From positions 1 through 64,000 of the forward strand of contig JAPDOI010001925.1 in the NCBI GenBank assembly GCA_029168955.1: a DNA stretch of 64,000 nucleotides. The letters are read 5' to 3'. Under the pieces are notes generated by a model, which worked only from the letters and a program-made list of their open reading frames with translations, had not been told where the DNA came from and made no database searches. Every line of letters begins with the position of its first letter. The stretch's first letter is position 1. The stretch comes from Aplectana chamaeleonis (taxonomy: Eukaryota; Nematoda; Chromadorea; Rhabditida; Cosmocercidae). Shown here in pieces: positions 56,011-64,000 of this stretch. Both the position numbers and the translations under genes were made by a program.

Positions 56011-56261
56011 TAGGGTGCTTTACGATTTCAAGCATGAAGCGCGGTGTCGGATCAGTTACGTAGCTCATTGTGCTGAGCTTCACTGAATATGTAGGTGGCT
56101 TATGAATCGCTCCACACAGAGGGTCATGGTGGCCTTTTTGTGGAGGGACTCACACACTGAGGAAGGGACAAGCACGGGACAATCCACCCTTGGCCCGTAC
56201 TAAAGCTTTTCACCGCGCAGAGATGATATGACAGCGGCGCGAAGAGGTGTCCGGCAGCCAA

Positions 56262-56269
56262 GTGCCGAC
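56262..56269. repeat. Target duplication GTGCCGAC (left)
   Basis: Identical to 58003-58010. Confidence 0.85.
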
Positions 56270-58002
56270 CAGCAGGGGTGTGCGGAAATTGCAGTTTTCT
56301 GATTTCTTGTCGTTTTCAGCCTTCTGTTTTTGTTTTTTGCAAAATTTGCAAAAAACAGAAAAAAAATCAGAAAAAAATCAATAAAGTCCAGCTCTGTGAA
56401 ACAGCGCAACCTATTTAGTCCTTTACGAGGTAATATTTGTGCTCAATGGTGAGATTGCTTTAAAGTTTGGGGTTCACAGTAAAAAAAAGTTCATTGTTGT
56501 ATGTCCATGAGAAGGTAGGTCTGGTCATTACGAGAGTGAAAATGAGCGAAAAGTCGGAGAAAAACGCTCAGAAACAAGCTATTCCTGGGTCTCAGCCCGC
56601 CCCCAATTAAGTAGATTCCTACAATTGCTTGTTTTGTCGTTTTTTATTTTGCATTCAAAGTAGTTGCTGAAAAGCGAGAGATTACTAACTGCTTTAGCAG
56701 CAAAATAGAAGACGGGAAACAGGCATTCGTAAAAAACTTGCCAGTTGGGGATGAGCGTACACTCACCAATTAGACACTCTGAATTGTTTTTGTGCGTTTT
56801 TTATGTAACTTGTCATTTTTTTAACTTTTGTGATGACCAGACATGCATTTTTACAAAGAAAATTAACCTATCGTTTTTATCGCGAACCTTGTTCGCGCAC
56901 TCTAGGGGTAGCACTTCGGCGCAATACGGGTACAGTACAGGCCATAATTTTTGCGTTTTCGAAAAAAAAAAGGATCGAGAAATCTCTCTTTCAGCATGCT
57001 TATTGCCATCCTTTTTACAAAGCATGTAAGCGTAACAACATTGACCTAATCGCTCATAAATGCCTTAATTGCGAAATCGCGTCTAATGCGGGTTCCGGGT
57101 TGATAGTTTCATGTCTAATTTTGCTTACATATCTTGTTGAAGAGGGAGCCATGTGTTATTCTAGGAGAAACAGTACACGATGCTAATTCCCAACATATCT
57201 TTAGGTTCCCAAATGGACCATTTTGAACAGATTTATGAAAAAAAAGGGCGAAAAAAGGCGCTTTTTTGCGTTTTTTTTTTTCGCCGAAAACGCAAAAATT
57301 ATTGCCTGTATTGTAACATCCCAGGGGAGAGATCGAATTCAACTCCTCCTTGTCAGCAGCTGATGCTGAGCAGTGCTCTGAGGGTTTTGGCCGAGCAATA
57401 GCCGATAAATAGTCTCCAAATGCCTGCTTTCAGCGTAATACCCGAGAATTGGTCGGAAAATGGCTGGTTGCCGCGAAATAGCCGTCAAATAATGCTCGCC
57501 TAGAAACAGCCGCAAATGAATGCTTTCCAAGGGAAGTGTACGACGTATTCTTGAGGCAGATTCGAATGTCAAAACTACCCATGTTTGCTCGGTTATGTCT
57601 CGGCTATGCATTTCGCGAACAACAAGGTCGCAGCCGTGTAGTATTCAATAAATAATTGAGAAATATTCGAGAAATAGCCCACCAGGAACAGCTGTTGAGC
57701 CTGGTGGGCTATTTCTCGGCCAAGACTCTCAGGATGAGTGCCTTCAATGATGTTGTATCCATCATTGACGCGTCTGTGCAGTTCCCTAGATATTATACTA
57801 TTAAGATACTGATAAAGGTGTTCAGAATTACTCTCGCTCTTCACTTGACAAAAAAATTAAAATGCAACGAGTATTTTTTTCTGAAAATTTTCTGTTTTCT
57901 GATTTCTGTTTTCTCGCCGTTTGGCCTTTCTGTTTTCTGTTTTGTGACGAACTCGATTTTCTGTTTTCTGAAACTTTTTTTGAAAATTTCCGCACATCCC
58001 TG
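56270..58002. mobile_element. hAT-like non-autonomous DNA transposon
   Basis: The 8-bp duplication GTGCCGAC is perfect at 56262-56269 and 58003-58010. Terminal sequence CAGGGGTGTGCGGAAATT at the left (after an extra CAG) pairs with AATTTCCGCACATCCCTG at the right. CAGGG-type ends and an 8-bp duplication are hallmarks of hAT elements. Subterminal regions are rich in CAGAAAACAGAAA motifs. ORFs inside are short and unrecognised; no transposase seen. Confidence 0.85.
57668..57718. repeat. Perfect 19-bp inverted repeat (hairpin)
   Basis: CGAGAAATAGCCCACCAGG (57668-57686) and its exact reverse complement (57700-57718) with a 13-nt loop, inside the hAT-like element. Several GAAATAGCC-like words lie in the preceding 300 bp. 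Confidence 0.8.
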
Positions 58003-58010
58003 GTGCCGAC
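58003..58010. repeat. Target duplication GTGCCGAC (right)
   Basis: Identical to 56262-56269. Confidence 0.85.
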
Positions 58011-58330
58011 ATTGTGATGATCAATCAATGGCAAGCGAGAGGTGGCCATCCAGTGAGAAAGGTCAGTTGTGATATAGGACGAACAGAGAACAAAGGAACC
58101 AAACGATGTGGCCTAGTAGTTATCGATGCGGGCTGTGACGCTCACGATCAAGATTCGGCTCACATGGAGTTGATAACTCACCTCTAATGATTTGTGATGC
58201 GAGCACTTTACTACGAGAGGTAAGACTGTGCAGCCAACGTGTTCCGTGGCTGCTGTGGGGTGATTGGATGCTAGAAACGCACATCCCGGTCTCAATCCCT
58301 GGCGGCTTGAAAAGTTGACTGTATGAGAAT

Positions 58331-58488
58331 CAGGGATATGCGGAAAAATTCCAGAAAAAAAAATTCAGAAAACAGAAAATCGAGTTTGTCAGAAAACAGA
58401 AAGGCTAAAACGACCAGAAAACAGAAGATTTTCAGAAAAAATACTCGTTGCATTCTAATTTTTTTTCAAGTGAAAAGAGAGGGTAATT
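58331..58488 (+). mobile_element. Second hAT-like terminal region
   Basis: It starts CAGGGATATGCGGAAAAATT. It is an inverted relative of 57836-58002 over about 160 bp, ending with the shared words AATGCAACGAG (as reverse), TTCAAGTGAA and GGTAATTCTGA. No matching opposite end was found downstream. Confidence 0.75.
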
Positions 58489-58493
58489 CTGAT

Positions 58494-58703
58494 GTGTGCA
58501 GGACCTCAATAGGAGTGTGCAGAACATCATGGAATGTGTGCTGGACCCCAATTGGAGTGTGCATGACGTCGTGAAATGTGTGCAGGATCCCAGTAGGAGT
58601 GTGCACTACGTCGTGAAATGTGTGCAGAACTCCACCAGGATTGTGCAGGACATCATGGAATGTGTGCAGGACCCCAGTAGGAGTGAGCAGGACTTTGTCG
58701 AAA
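58494..58703 (+). repeat. Five-unit 42-bp array, diverged relative of the giant satellite
   Basis: Five units start at 58494, 58536, 58578, 58620 and 58662, each exactly 42 bp without indels. Unit form: GTGTGCAGGACCCCAGTAGG then GTGTGCAGGACATCATGG. By eye 28 of 42 positions agree with the satellite consensus in register. The encoded 14-residue repeat (ECVQDPSRSVQDIM) lines up with the satellite frame ESVRDPTGSAPRAV. It directly follows the hAT-like end at 58331-58488. Confidence 0.88.
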
Positions 58704-58942
58704 GAGTAGAATGAAGAAGAAAACTAAATTTTCACATTTTTCTCATCTAAAGTCGTAACCTTTTCGTAGCGGAAAAAACAGTGGAAAACATTTTTTCTTG
58801 AGAATCGTGCGACGCGTTTCAAGAAGGGCGCAGAGCTTTGGAGACATTTCCTTGACAATCAAGGGAAATGTGCAGCACCTTCACTGTTCGTCACTCATTA
58901 CTACCGCTCTGTCATTTCGACTTACTAACTTCCATAAATGAG
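58704..58942. other. No supported gene; small hairpin
   Basis: Contains a stem ACATTTCCTT/AAGGGAAATGT near 58847-58872. Otherwise nothing recognised. Confidence 0.45.
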
Positions 58943-59429
58943 TTCTATATACTATACATTGGATCCGACTCACTCATTTTCGGATATCCATCCGAGTGAC
59001 CCGAAACTTTCATGATTCAAAATCCGATTCACCGAAAAAACGTCAAAATCCGAATGATCCAAAATCCGATTCACCGAAAAACGTCAAAATCCGTTTGATG
59101 CGAAATCTGAATCATCGTAATGTGCCATGAGTCGGGTAATGATTCGGATACCGAATATCCGAAAAATCTCATGATTCTCGATAAAATCTCGGATAACGAG
59201 TCCAATATTGGTAGATTCGGCATGTCCTGTAACTCAAACAAGCTTATCCGATGCCACGATTTGACATTCCATTCTACAGTAGCCATACAGGTGCGTAGTT
59301 ACACTGCAGACATCCAATTGGCGCGCATAAAGAAATTTACGCCGCTTTTTGTTGCGCATCATCAGCCCAGATTATGCGCATAATTGGCATTAATCCCCTC
59401 CGTTTTGGCTGCCTGTGCGAGTATAGGGC

Positions 59430-60178
59430 CTTTCAGAGTGGCATCGCTGCAAAATTTTGGCGTCGCTCTCCAGAGCGAGAGAAATGTGGCGCGATCATGA
59501 CTTGTCGCCGAATCATATTTCTGTCTCTGCGTCTCTTACCTAATCGCCGCCGTTTGTTCGATGGAAAAATCAGTGAAATAGGGAAAATAATTATTCTACA
59601 GAGAGTCAATGGACACGTACTAACAAAGGAACACCAACAAATAGAAAGAAACTACTGCGGGATGGCAGCGACAGCGATCAAAATGGTCGAAATAATTTTT
59701 ATCGCGCGACGTTGTTGCCGTCGCTACTAGCTCGCGCACTCTGAAAGAGCGGCGGTCGCACCCGTTGCACGGCACAGTTTGTGCTGCGTAGCACCCCCCA
59801 TCACTCACACCGTCTCCGCGACAGCGAGTTTTGCTGCGACGCCACTCTGAAAGGTTCTTAGGGGTATGGTATACTTTGCCGCTTTCATCACCGGCAAGCA
59901 TGCGATCTAGCGCTAATCGCTGCTGACCTGCATCGTAACAACGGCATCGGTCGTCGCAGGCACAGTTATCGCGCGTCTGTCACAGCGGCGCTACGCGGAG
60001 GGCTGACATACTGCAAATGGGCAGAAGCTTGTCGCTGTCGCGGACCGAAGCTTGGAGCACACTGCGACAGCGACAGGTTTAGTGCTAGGCCTAAAGGGTG
60101 GGAGCTCCTCGACTGGCGGTCGCCGTCGCTGTGCAGAACGAAGCGACAGTGTGTCGCCAAAGTATACCTTTCCCCTTA
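59430..60178. repeat. Nested, GC-rich inverted repeats
   Basis: CTTTCAGAGTGGCATCGC near 59431 is inverted at GCGACGCCACTCTGAAAG (59836-59855). GGTATGGTATACTTTGCCG near 59866 is inverted at CGCCAAAGTATACC near 60157-60170. GTCGCTGTCGC and GCGACAGCGAC words lie between. Probably overlapping MITE-like insertions. Confidence 0.5.
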
Positions 60179-60338
60179 TGGCGCATTGAGGGTACGATTG
60201 ACTCCCAGAAACCATGTGTATTAATCGAACGGGCAATCCTGTCTTGGGTTGATTAGACAGGAACTCACGGGTATTTACGAAATCGATGGGAAGGACTGAT
60301 ACTCGTGATACTCATCTATACTAATGCTTTAAAATTAC

Positions 60339-60614
60339 TGTGCTTCTCTGGGTTAAATTCCGGTCCGCAATTGCGTCTCGACACGCTTTGCGGCCGCGCG
60401 CTTCCGAGTCGGAAGAGTTTCCAGTGTCGCAGCCGCCGATCTGTTGGCTCTAGGTGTGTTTTAGAAACTGAAAACTAAATAAAATTGAAGAAAACTGTAT
60501 AAAAGGCCATATCGAGTCGGCTTTGGAGCTGGAAACTCGATTGACTCGAGCGCGTGCGGCCGCAAAGCGTGACGAGACGCAATTGCGGACCGCAATTTGG
60601 CCCAGATAAGCACA
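60339..60614. mobile_element. 276-bp inverted-repeat MITE
   Basis: TGTGCTTCTCTGGG at the left and CCCAGATAAGCACA at the right. Inverted blocks follow inward: GTCCGCAATTGCGTCTCG, CACGCTTTGCGGCCGC and ATCGAGTC-type words. A tract of weaker pairing is in the centre. Confidence 0.8.
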
Positions 60615-61075
60615 ATACACTCACTTTGAAGAGATTGTGAAAAGTGATTGTATCTGTTTGGTTTGCAAATATTCCGAGATAAAGATGATTATCAATAAAT
60701 TCATTTATCGTTGTAAGGTAGAAAAATGTTTTCTCCGAGGATTTTCGCCACACTATCGATTTTCGATAGACTTTTAGAATTATACCATATTTTATCCGAC
60801 CGGATATCCGACTCGGATATTCGGTTTCCGACTCCCCGAAAAAAGGTCGAAATCCGAGTCATTCAAATTCCGATTCACCGAAAAAAGGTGATATTTAGAT
60901 AGATCCGAAATCCGACTATCCGTCTCGCCTCCCTATCCGAGTGACTCGGATTATCCGATGCCGCTATTTTGAATCTATCCGTTTGAGTCGGATATTCGCG
61001 ACCTTTGGTTTTTGAGTTAACCGAAATCCGAGTATCCAATTTTTTTCATTCGTATCCAATGTAAACTATATACGC

Positions 61076-61569
61076 GGAGAGACTGAGCTTATCAAAATCA
61101 CCCACGTGATCAAAGACAATCACCCACGTACTAATTTCATCTATTGAGAACAAGGGCATGATGTTGGTCAACTAGGGAAACATAACCTAAAATGCGAGTG
61201 CGTTTGTCCTTATGATTACAGAGATGGTAATGCGAGAACAATCGCTTGGAAAACTTCACAATTTGGAAGGAAGGGCAGTGGGTTGCGACACAATGGAAGG
61301 AGGGACGGAAGGGGTCGGAAGTTTGACGCCAGTAGCAACCGACGATCTACCGCTGGCTTCTTATGTTTTGCGGTTTGATCCCAAATTTTCATACCCCACG
61401 CTCTGCTGTGAATGTCCGGCAGCCCGCTCTGTTTAAGAGAGTTCATACGGACAGCAACTTCAGGGTAGACGGAAGTCAATCAACACTTTTTTGACTGACT
61501 AGTCTGCCTCAAGGAGTTGGCGCACGCCAAAGTTTTCTGGGAGCGAAAGCTTCGCTAGGTCTCGCTAGT
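61076..61569. other. About 500 bp without supported gene
   Basis: ORFs of 74 and 87 codons only; no motif recognised. Confidence 0.45.
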
Positions 61570-62112
61570 TTAAAGGCAGTGGTCACGTTGAAAAACGCTA
61601 TCGAAAAAACTACAAAAATCAGCTTAGATATAAAACAGCTCAAAAACTATGAAGGTAGCGCGGTGAAAAACGGGCTAGAATTAGAGTTATTGAGACCCTA
61701 AATTTCCAGTTCGTGCACACGTGCACAGAAAGATCACAGTCTCATGCCAAGCATTCAAAAATCATCGACACTCAGAGGAAGGAATAAATGCAAATTTACC
61801 TAATAAAACAGTAAATAATGAAAGCAAGCACTTCAACCAATGTATTTGACTATACGTGTACATAAATCCGAAAGTTCATTGATTGAAATTCAATTTCAAG
61901 CCAGCTGATGTTCTCGATATTAGAGATCATCGATGCCGATGATGTGGGTGGACTCGTCCACCATCAAAAGACAAGAAAGTTCAGGCTTCGAATTTGGCTC
62001 AGAACAGCTATTTTTTCGCGATTTTTTCTTATAGTTTCTACTACTCTATACTCAGAAAAGGGTTTAGAGAGGAAAAGAAGACGAGCATATTTGAAAGCGA
62101 CCACTGCTTTAA
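61570..62112. mobile_element. TTAA-flanked inverted-terminal element (piggyBac-type target), contains repeat copy B
   Basis: TTAA at 61570-61573 and 62109-62112. Inside are inverted ends AGGCAGTGGTCACG at the left and GCGACCACTGCT at the right. 61877-62112 is paralogous to 50721-51191 and represents the site without the 234-bp insert. No transposase seen. Confidence 0.65.
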
Positions 62113-62239
62113 GAACTAAGTGAATCAAGCGCTAAGTGATAAATTACACCCCGAAACTGCGTTGCTCTCGAAGAATAATAAGCCTTGATACACAATTACG
62201 TTTGAGGGATCTGCTGTAGAAGGGAAACCCTTGGAAAAA

Positions 62240-62992
62240 GTTGTGACATTTCCAAAAGGTTAGGCTCCGCGGAAAAGGTTAAAGATTTGGCTTGGCTCAA
62301 AATGTGGTGCCATTCCTCTTGTTAGATTTGGCGATCAACTAAATCTTTCAAATGTTGTGAATTGTGAAATTCCTCTTGTTAGATTTGGCGAATAACGAAG
62401 TCTTCATAATGTTGTGAAATTGTTGCAAATGGATTTGGCACACGCCCGGAAGAAATCCGCGTCGGGTTTAATTCAGAGCAAGCCAAAGAGCGATAAATCT
62501 AGCAAAACATAAGAAAACGCTTCTATGTCCCTAGCAATAGGTGGCGTCAAGGCAGACTGGAGACAATCCAGAGTCTTATTTTTGCCTTAGTTTGCGATTT
62601 TTCACCCGTTGACTGGCGAAAAATGGTGTATCGGTAGCGGAACCGTCGGGGAGGCTCCTGTCCGTTCCGACGGCTTCTGTAATTGGCGTGGGTTTGACCA
62701 CGAGGACGTGCCAATCCTCCTGGCGTGTGATTTGACTTTGATTATTGATAGTGCGCCTGCCAAATCCATTTGCAACAATTTCACAACATTTTGAAGACTT
62801 CGTTAATAGCCAAATCTAAACGGAGGAGTTTCACAACATTTTATGTTCAACGCCAAATCTATTTGCAACAATTTCACAACATTTGAGAGATTTAGTTGAT
62901 CGCGAAATCTAACAAGAGGAATTGCACCACATTTTTAGCAAAGCCAAATCAGTAACCTTTTCCGCGGAGCCCAACCTTTTGAAATTCACAAC
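62240..62992. mobile_element. 753-bp foldback element
   Basis: The left arm (GTTGTGACATTTCCAAAAGG, AGGCTCCGCGGAAAAGG, CTTGTTAGATTTGGCGAT, GAAATTGTTGCAAATGGATT) is inverted at the right (62750-62992: AATCCATTTGCAACAATTTC, ATCGCGAAATCTAACAAG, CCTTTTCCGCGGAGCC, TTCACAAC). Arms are about 200 bp. No gene recognised inside. Confidence 0.8.
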
Positions 62993-63474
62993 AATCTCTC
63001 ATGCTCGTTGACAAATGTTTTAACAAATTTATTCCACAACTTCATCCGCATATGATACAGAGCAGAACCAGAAAAAGGTGGATCCAAAGATCCAAAAACA
63101 GGTAGAATGACACCTGTTCACAAGGGATCAGCACGACCGAGGTATTCCTGAGATCATTGCTGCGCGTTGGCAATCTCGACATCGTCCTCCTCGTACGCTG
63201 TACCATTGTAAAGATGATGTCGCTTCGCCGCTCTCCAATGTCGTCAAATTCCACTTCACAGGGCCTGAATCAATTCATTCCCATACAAATAAAAGAATCC
63301 AAAAAAATGAAACATGTGACAACAAACATAGTTTTCAATGAAGAACTCTTGAACTGTTCAAAATGGCTTGTGTTCCTTTTCTCATGTTGTTGTTCCCCTT
63401 CAAGACATAGTTGGCCTTCGTTTCGTCACTCATCTCCGCTCCGTCAACATCATCCTCCTCCACAGAATTCTTAT
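62993..63474. other. About 480 bp without supported gene
   Basis: Short ORFs only (for example 63157-63486, plus, which runs into the hairpin below). No motif recognised. Confidence 0.4.
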
Positions 63475-63538
63475 GGCCATCAGTAAGCTGTTCAGGCCGC
63501 CCCTCAAGAGGGGCGGCCTGAACAGCCTACTGATGGCC
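63475..63538. repeat. Near-perfect 31-bp hairpin
   Basis: Arms 63475-63505 and 63508-63538 with a 2-nt loop and one mismatch; they include CTGTTCAGGCCGCCCCTC and its reverse. RNA from either strand could form a long stem. Confidence 0.85.
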
Positions 63539-63883
63539 TTGTCGCCGTTTTCGCGAACCCAAAGTCTAAGGTTTATCCTGATAAGCAACAATCACGTAGG
63601 CATGTAATACAAATAGTGAAATCATATCTTAGCAGAATCATAGTTTGAGACGACGAGGAAGACTTAAGAGGTTGGAGAACGGGTTTCAGGAAACATAGGG
63701 TTCAGCGAGAATCGCCCTGACAGTTGGCCACGACCACTCGGCCGCTTCGTCTACAGGATGGGGCGGGGCCTGTGCATAAGTCGGTCTGAACATGGTCTGA
63801 TGGAACACGGCAGCGTTCCATGCTGCTTATCTGTCGTAATAAACATTCCTAAACCACCTTACATTCTTAGCATAACGTACCCC
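63539..63883. other. About 345 bp without supported gene
   Basis: GC-richer stretch with an AATAAA near 63838-63843. It resembles an element 3' region, but nothing is recognised with confidence. Confidence 0.35.
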
Positions 63884-64000
63884 AAGAGCCTCACCACATT
63901 TTTGGTGCATTGGCCGGGAAGCGAACCCGGGCTGCCCGCGTGGCAGGCGAGCATTCTACCACTGAACCACCTACGCACCAAAAAATGTGAAGAGGCTCTT
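63884..64000. repeat. Inverted repeat enclosing a tRNA-Gly-like gene
   Basis: AAGAGCCTC…CACATTTTTGGTGC at 63884-63908 is inverted at 63975-64000 (GCACCAAAAAATGTG…GAGGCTCTT). It extends the tRNA acceptor stem outward by about 25 bp. The window ends exactly here, so the repeat may be longer. Confidence 0.8.
63906..63976 (-). tRNA. tRNA-Gly (anticodon GCC), possibly a derived copy
   Basis: 71 nt on the minus strand, anticodon GCC at 63942-63944. The D-arm TGGTTCAGTGGTAGAATG, anticodon arm CTCGCCTGCCACGCGGG and T-arm CCCGGGTTCGCTTCCCGGC match metazoan tRNA-Gly. The acceptor stem GCGTAGG/CCAATGC has one A-A mismatch and one G-U pair, and the B box has C where A is usual (GGTTCGCTTCC). No T-run terminator follows within about 50 nt. 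So it may be a pseudogene or part of a tRNA-derived element. Confidence 0.85.

Larger units (their letters stand above)
58944..61075. mobile_element. Foldback element of about 2.1 kb with ATCCGA-rich ends
   Basis: The left end (CTATATACTATACATTGGAT) and the right end (reverse strand TATATAGTTTACATTGGATA) are inverted relatives. Both ends consist of degenerate repeats of words such as AAAATCCGATTCACCGAAAA and CGGATATCC (58968-59200 and 60780-61050). The interior carries nested inverted repeats (59.3-60.2 kb) and a separate element at 60339-60614. No coding gene seen. Confidence 0.6.

Noticed and set aside
59120..59383. ORF across the ATCCGA-rich repeats
   Set aside because: Lies within degenerate foldback ends; reading frame reflects repeat words.

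Overview
The window looks like repeat-rich, probably heterochromatic DNA from a rhabditid/strongylid-type nematode. Three observations point there. The LTRs of a retrotransposon contain the complete 22-nt nematode spliced leader SL1. That retrotransposon is a BEL/Pao element carrying a phlebovirus-type envelope gene, an arrangement known from nematode Cer elements. Its inferred primer site matches tRNA-Gly. The species cannot be named from sequence alone. I found no convincing single-copy host protein gene.

Layout. (1) 1-36463 is one uninterrupted, single-orientation tandem array with a 42-bp unit (variants of 40-41 bp), running off the left edge. It is GC- and CpG-rich and its consensus is open in all six frames, so the many long ORFs there are by-products. 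Higher-order dimers, long-range duplicated blocks and regional subfamilies are visible. (2) 36572-47230 is a complete BEL/Pao LTR retrotransposon on the minus strand: 486-bp LTRs, 5-bp target duplication GTATT, primer site, gag (DUF1759), zinc knuckles plus aspartic protease, RT/RNase H, integrase, DUF5641 domain, Gn/Gc-like envelope, then an extra coiled-coil/zinc-knuckle gene. The reading frame is broken by four in-frame TGAs, one TAA and several frameshifts, so this copy is probably dead. (3) 47237-48731 is a large inverted repeat whose left end abuts the retrotransposon. (4) 49-64 kb is a patchwork of non-autonomous elements: several foldback/MITE elements, a 3.9-kb LTR element without recognisable coding capacity (51928-55789, tRNA-Gln-like primer site), a 1.7-kb hAT-like element with a perfect 8-bp target duplication (56270-58002), a TTAA-flanked element (61570-62112), and at the right edge a tRNA-Gly(GCC)-like gene inside an inverted repeat.

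How the parts relate. A five-unit array at 58494-58703 has exactly the same 42-bp period as the giant array and about two thirds identity to it. It sits directly behind a hAT-like terminal sequence, which suggests the satellite arose from tandem repeats inside a DNA transposon. In the relic the 42-bp unit is visibly a dimer of a 21-bp unit. The most unusual feature is the SL1 sequence followed by a splice-donor-like GT inside the retrotransposon LTR. It could let the element make RNAs whose 5' end resembles host trans-spliced mRNA.
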